Below are positions 25,858 to 33,046 of a stretch of 64,000 nt of DNA, in pieces (the first letter of the stretch is position 1; every line of letters starts with the position of its first letter). The notes beneath the pieces are model-generated. The model saw only the letters and a list, made by a program, of their open reading frames with translations, was not told the DNA's origin and searched no databases. Origin of the DNA: Desulfovibrio desulfuricans DSM 642 (GTDB lineage: Bacteria > Desulfobacterota > Desulfovibrionia > Desulfovibrionales > Desulfovibrionaceae); NCBI RefSeq assembly GCF_000420465.1, contig NZ_ATUZ01000019.1:49827-113826 (forward strand). The letters run 5' to 3'. A program made the translations under genes and the position numbers.

Positions 25858-26627
25858 TGGGCACCGCCGGGCAGCAGATTTACCTTGAGGCCCCCGCTGG
25901 CAAAAATGGCCTCGCAGTTGTTATCTTTCAGTGCGCGGGCCATGCCTGCGGCATTTTCCACCACCAGGCCGGAAAGCGAGGCAAAACTGTGCCGGAACAG
26001 CAGGGGATGCATGGGGGTGCTTGGCCCGACCATGAAAACCTTGGCCTTCTGGGTCAGTTCCAGCAGGCGGGTGATGGTTTTATTGATGAATGTTGTGCCC
26101 GTGACAAAAACAATATCCTGCTCCGGCAGAACGTATTCCGCTGCTGCATCGGGCAGGTCGCCGGGCTGTGGATTGCGCTCAAGAATGCACATGTCGCAGT
26201 GCTGGCGCAGCATGCGCAGACCGGGAAAATGCCCGATCACCGCAACTTTTTTGCCCGTAGCCTCTGCAAGAAAAAATTTGAAGGCATCTCCGGGCATGCG
26301 GTTTATGCCGGGCTGGATGGGGCTTTCTGGCCGCAGGGCCAGAGTGTTGTTAGCGGCATTCAGAGCCGCAAGACCGATGGAAGCCTGATTGAAATCCCAC
26401 GATTTGAGGCGTTCGGCCACCGTGCGCAAGGGCTGGCCGACAATTTCATATGGGGAGAGCGCTGGATCCTGCACGCCCGGCATGGTCGGGAAATGCTGGG
26501 CCATGCCCACGCCCCCGGCGTCTGATTCCACCATCAGCCAGTGATCGCCGTAAACAAAGGATTTAACCAGCTCCTTTGACGGAACGGAATCAATCAGTTC
26601 GTCATACAAATGCCAGCGGTTATGCAT
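25854..26627 (-). CDS. DUF364 / DUF4213 Rossmann-like protein
   Basis: A 257-residue protein with an N-terminal DUF4213-type part (WLMVESDAGGVGMAQHFP) and a DUF364 Rossmann-like part (KKVAVIGHFPGLRMLR, then DIVFVTGTTFINKTITRLLEL and MVGPSTPMHPLLF). DUF364 proteins have been described as putative heavy-metal chelation proteins. The start at 26627 avoids a long low-quality extension and overlaps the FmdE gene by eight bases. It forms an operon with FmdE and the methyltransferase. Confidence 0.82.
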   Translation of the reverse strand: MHNRWHLYDELIDSVPSKELVKSFVYGDHWLMVESDAGGVGMAQHFPTMPGVQDPALSPYEIVGQPLRTVAERLKSWDFNQASIGLAALNAANNTLALRPESPIQPGINRMPGDAFKFFLAEATGKKVAVIGHFPGLRMLRQHCDMCILERNPQPGDLPDAAAEYVLPEQDIVFVTGTTFINKTITRLLELTQKAKVFMVGPSTPMHPLLFRHSFASLSGLVVENAAGMARALKDNNCEAIFASGGLKVNLLPGGAQ

Positions 26628-27189
26628 GGCTGTCTCCAATGGGGCTGTAATATGCGCCGTTGAGGCATGCCCGGCAGTATGTTTTGCCATCCTGCACAAC
26701 TTCCTTGCAATCCAGCACGTCCTCGCCGCAGACGCAGCAGGTTGCAATGCGCGCTGGCGGGCCGGGCAGTTCGCCCTCCGGCATGGCGATGCTCACAGGC
26801 TGGCAGGAAAAAATGTCGCTGTCGGCATAGCCTTCCCAAAAGGCGAGCTGGGCGGCTTTGTCCGCATGGTGGGGCGGTCTGTCGGAGGTGATGACGCTGA
26901 CCCGCACGGCCTTGCCGGTTTTCAAATCCAGAAACGACATGGCTGTTTTGCCGTAGCTGTACATTTTGACCCGCCTGCGGCCCACGGTCACGCCAGTAAC
27001 AACGTATGACGCATCCGCAACGCAGCGGTCAGTCTCCAGAAAGATAACCAGATCGCGCATATCGTCATGCGGCGACATGCCAAGGGCTTTTAGCGCCATC
27101 AGGGTCATGCGGATGCCCAGAATCTGCCCGCTGCAAATGTGCCCGTGATACTGTTCGGCCTTTTCAAGGTAAGGTTTTATATCTTGCAT
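26620..27189 (-). CDS. FmdE-family protein with C-terminal zinc knuckle
   Basis: A protein of 189 residues with the FmdE domain: YHGHICSGQILGIRM near the start and LETDRCVADASYVVTGVTVGRRR, ending in a zinc ribbon CCVCGEDVLDCKE...YCRAC. FmdE was named as an accessory subunit of molybdenum formylmethanofuran dehydrogenase but occurs widely in anaerobes without that enzyme. The ATG at 27189 matches the family start; an upstream GTG at 27246 is possible. Likely first gene of the leftward fmdE-DUF364-methyltransferase operon. Confidence 0.85.
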   Translation of the reverse strand: MQDIKPYLEKAEQYHGHICSGQILGIRMTLMALKALGMSPHDDMRDLVIFLETDRCVADASYVVTGVTVGRRRVKMYSYGKTAMSFLDLKTGKAVRVSVITSDRPPHHADKAAQLAFWEGYADSDIFSCQPVSIAMPEGELPGPPARIATCCVCGEDVLDCKEVVQDGKTYCRACLNGAYYSPIGDSHA

Positions 27190-27542
27190 TGTTTTTATGT
27201 GTAAGGGTGTTTGTATGTTCAAATGTGTACATTTTATTATATGCACGCCCGCTGGTTGTCATGCTGGTATCTGTTTCAATAAAAGCGTGAACATTGTGCG
27301 GTAGCAAAAGTGCTGGACTGCGGGTGGAGTGAAGGGCAGAAAGGCAGCGGGGCCGGGCGGATAGGAAGAATGCGGGAGCTGGCGGTGCTGGGAGGGCATC
27401 TGTACGCTCGCTGACGAGCGCGCCGAGGCTGGCGCGGCATGCTGCTGCGGCGGATATCCGGGGCTGGAACTGTCCGCTTGTGCCCTTGACACCGGGATGC
27501 TAGTAGTAATGTATAGCATAACTCCAGAAAGGGGGACTTATT
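27190..27542. promoter_or_regulatory. Intergenic region with promoter for the small zinc protein
   Basis: No gene is seen in these 353 bases. On the plus strand TTGACA (27486-27491) is followed after 17 bases by ATGTAT (27509-27514), a plausible promoter for the gene at 27543. The promoter of the leftward fmdE operon should lie in the AT-rich stretch near 27200-27245. Confidence 0.45.
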
Positions 27543-27707
27543 ATGGCCCAGAATACGAGAGTTGATGACTACACCACCTGCCCGGCTTGTCAGGGCAACG
27601 GAAAAGACGATGCTGGCATGAAGTGTTTTGAGTGCAACGGAACCGGAAAAAAGCAGCAGGCCTGCACTGTTCCCGAAGGCCCCGAACATGAAGGCGTTTG
27701 CGACTAG
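27543..27707 (+). CDS. Small DnaJ-type zinc-finger protein (54 aa)
   Basis: A 54-residue ORF follows AAAGGGGGAC and has two CxxCxGxG knuckles, CPACQGNG (residues 13-20) and CFECNGTG (28-35), as in the zinc-finger domain of DnaJ and in TRASH-like small proteins. It is too short for usual ORF cut-offs but has a good promoter, a ribosome site and a terminator. It probably binds zinc; the role is unknown. Confidence 0.65.
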   Translation: MAQNTRVDDYTTCPACQGNGKDDAGMKCFECNGTGKKQQACTVPEGPEHEGVCD

Positions 27708-27789
27708 CACCGAGCGGCCCCATTAATGAACATAACTTGCCTCCTGATCAAACCTGCATGGCAGGTAGAAATCAGGATGATACAAATGC

Positions 27790-27828
27790 TCGGCTTTCTC
27801 CTTGGAGGGGAAAGCCGATCATGTTTTT
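27790..27828 (+). terminator. Rho-independent terminator after the small zinc protein
   Basis: TCGGCTTT pairs with AAAGCCGA (stem extended by CTCC/GGAG) and is followed five bases later by TTTTTT. Confidence 0.75.
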
Positions 27829-28115
27829 TGGGGGGGGCGTTGCAAATTATCTATGCTTGGGAATGAGAGTCACTTCAGCGCATGAGGAGCTGTACCAGAA
27901 TGAGTTTAATCGTCGATACAGAAAGCTGCCGAGGACTTACTAGCAGAGATGGCGAGGAAAGCGGTGTAAAATCAAAACCTGACGGCCCGAAGCAAAAACC
28001 CCGACCAATGATGGGCTGTTTTTTTGTGGCTCTTGATTAATTAGTTCCCCCAGAATACGCCAGCCACGGGAAAATGAAATCAACTACATGCAATAACGTA
28101 CAAGTAGTTTACTGG
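27829..28115. other. Intergenic, no recognisable gene
   Basis: Apart from short open frames with no recognisable content, I see nothing here. A run of GGGGGGG at 27831 and a TTTTTTT tract near 28018 are the only marked features. Confidence 0.4.
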
Positions 28116-28628
28116 TTATTTCCCATTTTCTGTCTTATTGATTATGTACCCATCATCCGTCATTGTGATTGTAAACAAAATTTGGTTATCTTTAAAATCA
28201 TACTCAAAATTTTTGAGGTCAAAATGAACCATAGTGATGGCCTCGAGAAATATTAGAAAATTTACAATATAAGCAGTATCTTCAAAAGGAGCATTCCATT
28301 TAAAGAGATCATAAATAAATGATGATATGCCAAATATTAATATTCCTCTCATGATTGAAGTCACGGATTGACAAAACTGAATACACTCAGATTGAAATTT
28401 TTTGAGAAAGAAGCGCTGAGGTTTGCAACGATAGATTATGTACATAGGTATCGTAATTGTAAAGAGTATCAGCGATAGCTCAACTTTTTTTGCTTCAATC
28501 TCATTAAACACACGCGGGATATCTGAGGAGAACGTAAAAGATAGCACTAAGCCTATTATCAATCGGTGTACAAAAAACCTTAATTCTTTTCGGATATTGG
28601 CTAGTGTGATCAAATCCATAAAAGACAT
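28116..28628 (-). CDS. Hypothetical membrane protein, AT-rich
   Basis: A 170-residue protein with about three or four hydrophobic segments (HRLIIGLVLSFTF, VELSLILFTITIPMYIIY, IMRGILIFGISSFIYDLF, AYIVNFLIFLEAITM). I recognise no family. Base composition is clearly more AT-rich than the genes before 27 kb, and it lies just outside the tRNA boundary of the conjugative element, so it may be an older foreign insertion. Start at 28628 uncertain. Confidence 0.5.
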   Translation of the reverse strand: MSFMDLITLANIRKELRFFVHRLIIGLVLSFTFSSDIPRVFNEIEAKKVELSLILFTITIPMYIIYRCKPQRFFLKKFQSECIQFCQSVTSIMRGILIFGISSFIYDLFKWNAPFEDTAYIVNFLIFLEAITMVHFDLKNFEYDFKDNQILFTITMTDDGYIINKTENGK

Positions 28629-28779
28629 TCTATTACCCTTTCAAAATGTGCTTCTGCCAAACTGTGAACCTCTGATCCCAATATGCCAGAGTTAGGGCAA
28701 AAGTCGAAGGGGTATGGGGCAGGGCGCGGCAAGATTTTTCATCCAATTGCACTCAGTTTTATTTATGGTGGTAGCCCAA

Positions 28780-28815
28780 CAAAAAAAGCCCTCGCGGTTA
28801 TGCACCGTGAGGGCT
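28780..28815 (-). terminator. Terminator of the interrupted tRNA gene
   Basis: AGCCCTCGCGGT pairs with ACCGTGAGGGCT (one mismatch) and, on the minus strand, is followed by seven Ts. It lies just downstream of the tRNA 3' fragment, in the correct orientation to be the native tRNA terminator left behind at the insertion site. Confidence 0.8.
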
Positions 28816-28823
28816 AAATTCTA

Positions 28824-28869
28824 TGGAGCCAGCTAAGAGACTTGAACTCTTGACCTGCTGATTACGAAT
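28824..28869 (-). repeat. 3' half of a tRNA-Thr(CGT)-like gene, probable attL
   Basis: On the minus strand the sequence reads anticodon loop TTCGTAA, anticodon 3' arm, variable loop, a perfect T-arm (AAGAG-TTCAAGT-CTCTT), acceptor strand AGCTGGC, T and CCA. The 5' half is missing: the bases at 28870-28900 do not form a D-arm or acceptor strand. This is the standard scar of an element that integrated into the tRNA 3' end. With the integrase immediately to the right, the element extends rightward, and the intact tRNA is expected at its far end beyond 64 kb. Confidence 0.8.
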
Positions 28870-28982
28870 AAGTAGGCCTTAATTTCACCACACATCACCA
28901 CAGTTCGCTGCACCTCATTTTTGTTGGTATTATTGACTTTAATCGTTGTCTGTGGTTCACTACAAATCACGCAGAGGGGTAT

Positions 28983-29025
28983 CAATAGGGTCAAAAATAC
29001 GCCGTAGGGTAGCAATAGGGTAGCA
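28983..29025. repeat. Short direct repeats before the integrase
   Basis: CAATAGGGT occurs at 28983 and 29013, and TAGGGTAGCA occurs at 29005 and 29016 (11-base period). Their position between attL and int fits arm-type binding sites for the integrase or excisionase. Confidence 0.4.
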
Positions 29026-29030
29026 GAGAA

Positions 29031-30236
29031 ATGAGCGCAAAAAAAGCTGAAAACGTAAGAGTTCCAACTAAATTCATGGGTGTCTATCAGCTCGAAAGTA
29101 CGCAGAAGAGATTTGATGGCAAGCCTGACCTCTGTTTTTACATCACCTATAAGTCTCCAAACGGTAAAAAAGTCTGGGAGAAAATAGGTTGGCGCAGCGA
29201 GAAAATGACTGCATCCATGGCATCGGATATCCGTGCCGACCGTATGCAACAACTCCGCTTGGGCGAGGCCGCTGTCCCTATTCAACAAAGACGCAAAGAA
29301 TCCGGCATGACCTTTGGGGAGGCCTGGGCGATCTTTGACGAAAAATGGCTCCCGAATTTGAAAGGGGCGGACAATGAACGGATGCTTTACACGAGGTATC
29401 TGGAACCCGTTTTGAAGAACAGACCGCTGAAAGAGATCACGTCCCTGGAGATGGAAGGCATCAAAACGTCCCTTTTGGCAAAAGGACTTGCCGCCGCCAG
29501 CGTGCGCCTGATCATCGGCAATGTGCGGCGCGTCTATAACAAGCTGACCGAATGGGACTTGTACTCCGGCCCGAAGCCGATGGACAAAGTGAAGATGCCC
29601 AAGGTGGACAACGCCCGTGACCGTTTCCTGACCGCCGATGAGGCCCAGACGCTTCTTGGCGCTGTAAAGAAACGTAGTCAGCTTTGGCATGATATCAGTT
29701 TGACCTCTTTGCATACAGGAATGCGCCTTTCCGAAGTTCTGGGTCTGCGCCCGCAGGACGTAAATTTGAAAAGCCGCCTGATCCACCCGGACGGGAAAAC
29801 AGGCAAGCGCTCCATTCCCATGAACGATACACTTTTCGAAACGCTGGATCGGGTTGTGGCGGAGCGGAAGGACTCCCCGCTTCTTTTTCCTGGCCAAAAG
29901 GGAACACAGTTGGGATCTGATTCCGCCACCAGCAGTTTTGCGCGGGCAGTGGCGGATGCGAAGCTCAATCCTCCCAATGTTGACCGCAGGCATAAGGTCG
30001 TCTTCCACACACTCAGACACACCTATTGCAGCTGGCTGGCCATGGAAGGCGTGCCCCTTTACGTCATCGGGGAAATGGTTGGTCACAGCAGCACGGAAAT
30101 GACCAAGCGCTATTCCCATTTGTGCCCCGACAAGAAAAGTCAGACCGTGAACGTAATCCAAGGCATCTTCGCCAAAGGCAAGGCTGAGGAAACCGAAAAG
30201 CTGTCACTCAAAGCAATAGCCTCTGCACGGGCATAG
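29031..30236 (+). CDS. int: Tyrosine site-specific integrase
   Basis: A 401-residue phage/ICE-type integrase: N-terminal arm-binding region, SAM-like core-binding domain (about 90-185), and catalytic domain with HTGMRLSEVLGL (Arg near 231), HTLRHTYCSW (His and Arg near 326-329), VGHSS (His near 351) and nucleophile Tyr in KRYSHL near 362. All catalytic residues are present. It lies 160 bases inside the tRNA fragment and presumably integrates and excises the element at tRNA-Thr. Confidence 0.93.
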   Translation: MSAKKAENVRVPTKFMGVYQLESTQKRFDGKPDLCFYITYKSPNGKKVWEKIGWRSEKMTASMASDIRADRMQQLRLGEAAVPIQQRRKESGMTFGEAWAIFDEKWLPNLKGADNERMLYTRYLEPVLKNRPLKEITSLEMEGIKTSLLAKGLAAASVRLIIGNVRRVYNKLTEWDLYSGPKPMDKVKMPKVDNARDRFLTADEAQTLLGAVKKRSQLWHDISLTSLHTGMRLSEVLGLRPQDVNLKSRLIHPDGKTGKRSIPMNDTLFETLDRVVAERKDSPLLFPGQKGTQLGSDSATSSFARAVADAKLNPPNVDRRHKVVFHTLRHTYCSWLAMEGVPLYVIGEMVGHSSTEMTKRYSHLCPDKKSQTVNVIQGIFAKGKAEETEKLSLKAIASARA

Positions 30237-30237
30237 A

Positions 30238-30531
30238 TCATTCGGCAGTCCGCACGGCTCTGGCGTCGAGGTACTTCTTGATGGCCTGCTGCTTATACAA
30301 AATTTTATCGCCATCCTTGATGTATTCAGGCCCGCGTGCGCGTGAACGTTTATTGGCCAGGGTCACAGCCTTCAAGCCATAGATCAGCTCCACTTCTTCG
30401 GCGGTCAGGTACTCGCGCCTTTTTAGGCGCTCTATCTGCCCTATGGAATCCACGACTGGAGTAAGCAGCCGCTCAAAGGTCGTTTGCAAATTGTCCGCAA
30501 TTTCTTCCGGCGTCAGTTTGGGAATATCCAT
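30238..30531 (-). CDS. Excisionase-like helix-turn-helix protein
   Basis: A 97-residue protein whose C-terminal part (LTAEEVELIYGLKAVTLANKRSRARGPEYIKDG...ILYKQQAIKKYLDAR) matches the MerR-like/AlpA excisionase fold: a helix-turn-helix, a wing with GPEYIK and a last helix binding the backbone. It is convergent with int, ending two bases after it. It probably directs excision or regulates int. Confidence 0.72.
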   Translation of the reverse strand: MDIPKLTPEEIADNLQTTFERLLTPVVDSIGQIERLKRREYLTAEEVELIYGLKAVTLANKRSRARGPEYIKDGDKILYKQQAIKKYLDARAVRTAE

Positions 30532-30551
30532 AACCAGTCCTCAATGACGTT

Positions 30552-30830
30552 TTATAATACCGAGTTTCGCGACATTCTGAGCTTTTCAACTCCAAAGTGC
30601 TCAACAATCCAACGCACCAGAGATTCTGTGCGATATACAACGGAATTTCCAACACGAAAGGCATCTTCCGGGCCTTCGCCAGATGAATCAGCATTGGAAA
30701 GCGTTTGTGGAGCGACAATGCCGCCCAGGAAACGCACTACCTCTTTGCGGGCAATGACCGGCGGTAAATTCGACAGCAATGTATGCACGAATTTCTTTTC
30801 AACTTTTGTGAGTCGCTTGCGTTTCTCCAT
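30552..30830 (-). CDS. Small DNA-binding protein of the element
   Basis: A 92-residue basic protein starting MEKRKRLTKVEKKFV; the C-terminal half (EDAFRVGNSVVYRTESLVRWIVEHFG) looks like the wing-plus-helix end of AlpA/excisionase proteins. GGGAGAAAACG before the ATG supports the start at 30830 rather than the longer frame. It lies 20 bases upstream of the other excisionase-like gene and probably forms an operon with it. Confidence 0.6.
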   Translation of the reverse strand: MEKRKRLTKVEKKFVHTLLSNLPPVIARKEVVRFLGGIVAPQTLSNADSSGEGPEDAFRVGNSVVYRTESLVRWIVEHFGVEKLRMSRNSVL

Positions 30831-30949
30831 CGTTTTCTCCCGGTGCTGTAAGAGAAATTTTGTTTTGCAATCTATGCATGAGGAAATTATTACCGGAAAT
30901 TCCAGTATCAAACAATAGACCTAAAGCATGTTGGATGAAAAAACTTGTC

Positions 30950-30967
30950 CAGGTATGCGCAGGTATG
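30950..30967. repeat. CAGGTATG tandem pair, 10-base period
   Basis: CAGGTATG occurs at 30950 and 30960, one helical turn apart. The inverse form CATACCTG occurs as a similar pair at 32367-32384 and singly at 32004. Likely binding sites for one regulator of the element. Confidence 0.5.
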
Positions 30968-30998
30968 AAAAAAAGTTTAAGGCATCAACCCCACTTGG

Positions 30999-31032
30999 CG
31001 TTTAATTATGGCGAACTCGCCATAATTAAACG
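30999..31032. repeat. 34-base perfect palindrome
   Basis: Two 16-base arms, CGTTTAATTATGGCGA and its exact complement, flank AC. The symmetry is perfect over 34 bases, far longer than a chance event, and no T-run follows. It may be an operator upstream of the leftward excisionase genes or a site for DNA processing. Confidence 0.6.
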
Positions 31033-31141
31033 CGGGGCTGCAATTGCCATCATTGGCTTTGAGCATGTCCGAAACGAAATATCAGACAATAACAACATGC
31101 TAGGCAGAATAGTTGAGTGGTTCACTTGTAAATCTGAAATG

Positions 31142-31190
31142 AAAACCGTCTCAATTCGTCATTCAGTGATTGCCGAATTGAGACGGTTTT
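31142..31190. terminator. Bidirectional terminator
   Basis: A 17-bp perfect stem (AAAACCGTCTCAATTCG and its complement) with a 15-base loop, flanked by T-runs in both directions. It most likely ends the leftward parDE transcript, which stops 110 bases away. Confidence 0.75.
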
Positions 31191-31299
31191 TGCGTGTGGC
31201 AGCGTGAGGCTATAAATAGCAATTCAAATCAGGTAAAAAAATCCCCCAAACATTTCATGTTTCGCCAAAAGTTTGTGCAAGTATGGATTTCTTTACAGG

Positions 31300-31623
31300 C
31301 TATTCCAGGTCTAAATCATCCTGTAAATATGTTTCATAGTCTTGCCCGCCATAGAACAGGCCAATGATAGACACTTGCTCTGCCTGCATATCTACCTCAA
31401 AGGCTATGATGGTTCGTTTTTTATAGTTGGTGATACGAAGGCCGGGACGCACATCTTCACGCATGGTGCCGCGAATGGGGAAGGTATGTAGGCCTTCGCA
31501 GTAGCTGACAATGGCTTCAGTGTACCGCTCTGCGATATCGGGTGAAGCAGCATCGGCAATGTAGCCATAGAGAGCGGCAAGCTGCTCTTCGGCCTCTGGT
31601 GAAAATACTATGCGGTAGCTCAT
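31300..31623 (-). CDS. parE: ParE/RelE-family toxin
   Basis: A 107-residue protein of the ParE toxin fold: SYRIVFSPEAEEQLAALYGYIAD at the start, then FPIRGTMREDVRPGLRITNYKKRTIIAFEV and IGLFYGGQDYETYL. ParE toxins poison DNA gyrase. Its start overlaps the end of the antitoxin gene by four bases, the usual antitoxin-first order. It likely stabilises the element in the host. Confidence 0.88.
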   Translation of the reverse strand: MSYRIVFSPEAEEQLAALYGYIADAASPDIAERYTEAIVSYCEGLHTFPIRGTMREDVRPGLRITNYKKRTIIAFEVDMQAEQVSIIGLFYGGQDYETYLQDDLDLE

Positions 31624-31889
31624 TTTCTTTTGGCGTGCTCGGCGGCAAGACGCGCCCGAATCTGAGAAGTTGTGACAGCGCGGGACGGGTCAGCCTTCAG
31701 CGCATCATAGGCCGGGCCTACCTGCTGGTGAAGCCAGCTTTCAACAGCCTTGTCGCGGGCCATGAGCGCACGTAGCCCCTCCCGGATAACTTCGCTTTCT
31801 GTGGCATATTCGCCAGTCTGCACTTTGGCTTTTATTGCATTCGCCATTTCATTTGGCAGGGTTATGCTTAACTGCTGTGTTGTTCGCAT
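31620..31889 (-). CDS. parD: ParD-type antitoxin
   Basis: An 89-residue protein with an N-terminal ribbon-helix-helix (QQLSITLPNEMANAIKAKV, then YATESEVIREGLRAL) and a C-terminal toxin-binding tail. It neutralises the ParE-like toxin and should repress the operon; a TAGGATT palindrome lies 23 bases upstream of its start. Confidence 0.88.
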   Translation of the reverse strand: MRTTQQLSITLPNEMANAIKAKVQTGEYATESEVIREGLRALMARDKAVESWLHQQVGPAYDALKADPSRAVTTSQIRARLAAEHAKRK

Positions 31890-31911
31890 GTGTACCTCTC
31901 ACTTCTTTGAA

Positions 31912-31926
31912 TAGGATTTAATCCTA
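31912..31926. promoter_or_regulatory. Candidate parD operator
   Basis: Perfect palindrome TAGGATT-T-AATCCTA just upstream of the antitoxin start, in the position expected for autorepression by a ribbon-helix-helix protein. Confidence 0.55.
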
Positions 31927-32067
31927 CTAGAAAAAATGTCAAGGTACAACCACTGTAACTGACAATTTTCAGAAATGCTCAACAAGCATGCGTAACAAAT
32001 TTTCATACCTGGAGTAAAAACTGGGCAGCCGCCCGGCTTCCAATTAGGGATTCACTGAGTCCCGAAT

Positions 32068-32379
32068 TCAGGCGGGATGGGTCAAATCAACCCTGCCCTC
32101 AGTGATCCTGTCTTCCAGCACCGTCAGGATATAGCCCAAATTTATCCCCAAAACACTCGCCATTCTGTGGGCGTCCGACATGAGCAGGCCTTGCGGCTTG
32201 CCGGTGTTGGTGGCTTTGCTGCGCATGGCTGACCAGCGAGAAGCCGCTGCCTTCAAGGTGTCCTCGGGCCATACCAGATGCGCGAATTCACCTTTGCCCA
32301 AACCCTTCTCATCAGCCCGCCTGTCCGCATATTCGACAAACGCCCGCTCCAATTTCAACGAATAATCATACCTGTCCAT
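32068..32379 (-). CDS. Hypothetical regulator-like protein
   Basis: A 103-residue protein (MDRYDYSLKLERAFVEYADR..., then EFAHLVWPEDTLKAAASRW and LLMSDAHRMASVLGINLGYIL). The C-terminal half has the spacing of a helix-turn-helix of the Cro/C1 kind, but I cannot confirm this. It diverges from the conjugation operon, and two CATACCTG repeats overlap its start codon, suggesting autoregulation. Confidence 0.5.
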   Translation of the reverse strand: MDRYDYSLKLERAFVEYADRRADEKGLGKGEFAHLVWPEDTLKAAASRWSAMRSKATNTGKPQGLLMSDAHRMASVLGINLGYILTVLEDRITEGRVDLTHPA

Positions 32380-32384
32380 ACCTG
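32367..32384. repeat. CATACCTG tandem pair, 10-base period
   Basis: CATACCTG at 32367 and 32377, the reverse complement of the pair at 30950-30967. It overlaps the start codon of the leftward gene and lies about 100 bases before the first rightward gene of the conjugation operon. Confidence 0.5.
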
Positions 32385-32483
32385 CACCTTTTTTTCTGTA
32401 TTACCGGAAATTCTTTCCTTGTCCACAAGTTTCTTTGTGCTACATGCTGAGGGAAACCCGCATAATACGGAGGACAAAACATT

Positions 32484-32696
32484 ATGAACGAAGCCATTAA
32501 TGGCCTTTTGACGGCTTATGGAAAAGATGAGTTTGTGGCGGAGGCATTGGGTTATTCGGAGAGGCAATACCGGAATATCAAGAGAAAGATAAGAAACGGT
32601 GAAGCTCTTCCGGCGCGGACTGTGGAACTGATCACCCTTAAACTGCAGCAAGTAACTGACAAGAACGAATGCTCTGGGGAAAGTCATGCCCGGTGA
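32484..32696 (+). CDS. Hypothetical small protein preceding traK
   Basis: A 70-residue, charged, probably helical protein (EFVAEALGYSERQYRNIKRKIRNGE). The order suggests a DNA-binding helix-turn-helix: AEALGYSERQYRNIKRK resembles a recognition helix region. It overlaps traK by 11 bases and probably begins the conjugation operon. Function unknown. Confidence 0.55.
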   Translation: MNEAINGLLTAYGKDEFVAEALGYSERQYRNIKRKIRNGEALPARTVELITLKLQQVTDKNECSGESHAR

Positions 32697-33033
32697 TAAA
32701 AAGCGTATCCCCCGCAACATGGCCAGAATTGAGTTCTTGGCCTCCCGCGATGCCATTGAAAGCCTTTTGTCTCAAGGCTTTGACAAGAGGAAGATTCACA
32801 CGCGGCTGACGGAAAGCGGACAATTCACCATGTCTTATGACGCCTTTTGCAAAGTTCTGACAAAGGCCTCCTCCAACATGCTGAACGTGCAAAGCCTCAA
32901 TGCTTCGCCTCCTGCGGCTCCTCCCGCACCCGCTCCGGCGGCGAGGCCGCTGAACACAGGCCCCAAAATTATCACCCCAGCGGCAAAGTCCTTTCCCGAT
33001 CCTAGAAATATGAACCCCGACGACGCCCTGTAG
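32686..33033 (+). CDS. traK: TraK-like oriT-binding protein
   Basis: A 115-residue protein with the pattern of IncP TraK: FLASRDAIESLLSQGFDKRKIHTRL followed by QFTMSYDAFCKVL, an Ala/Pro-rich linker (about residues 66-85) and a final P-D-P-R-N-M-N-P-D segment. In RP4, TraK binds and bends oriT. The order traK-traL-traM here is the same as in RP4. This suggests that the origin of transfer lies just upstream, in 31.9-32.5 kb, though no nick site was recognised. Confidence 0.7.
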   Translation: MPGDKKRIPRNMARIEFLASRDAIESLLSQGFDKRKIHTRLTESGQFTMSYDAFCKVLTKASSNMLNVQSLNASPPAAPPAPAPAARPLNTGPKIITPAAKSFPDPRNMNPDDAL

Positions 33034-33046
33034 CAAAGGAGACCAC

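Larger units (their letters stand above)
30831..31299. other. Regulatory gap with repeats, palindrome and terminator
   Basis: These 469 bases have no convincing gene. They contain a tandem CAGGTATG pair (30950-30967), a long perfect palindrome (30999-31032) and a bidirectional terminator (31142-31190), annotated separately. An open frame at 30860-31207 spans all of them and is rejected. Confidence 0.5.

Noticed and set aside
30860..31207. Plus-strand ORF of 115 codons in the regulatory gap
   Set aside because: It spans the perfect palindrome and a bidirectional terminator and shows no protein-like pattern.
32068..32379. TraJ relaxosome protein by position opposite traK
   Set aside because: The sequence does not show the ribbon-helix-helix start of TraJ; kept as hypothetical.
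31890..32483. oriT with an IncP-like nick site near the CATACCTG repeats
   Set aside because: The traK gene makes this the expected place, but TACCTG does not match the ATCCTG nick core and no relaxase is present to support it.
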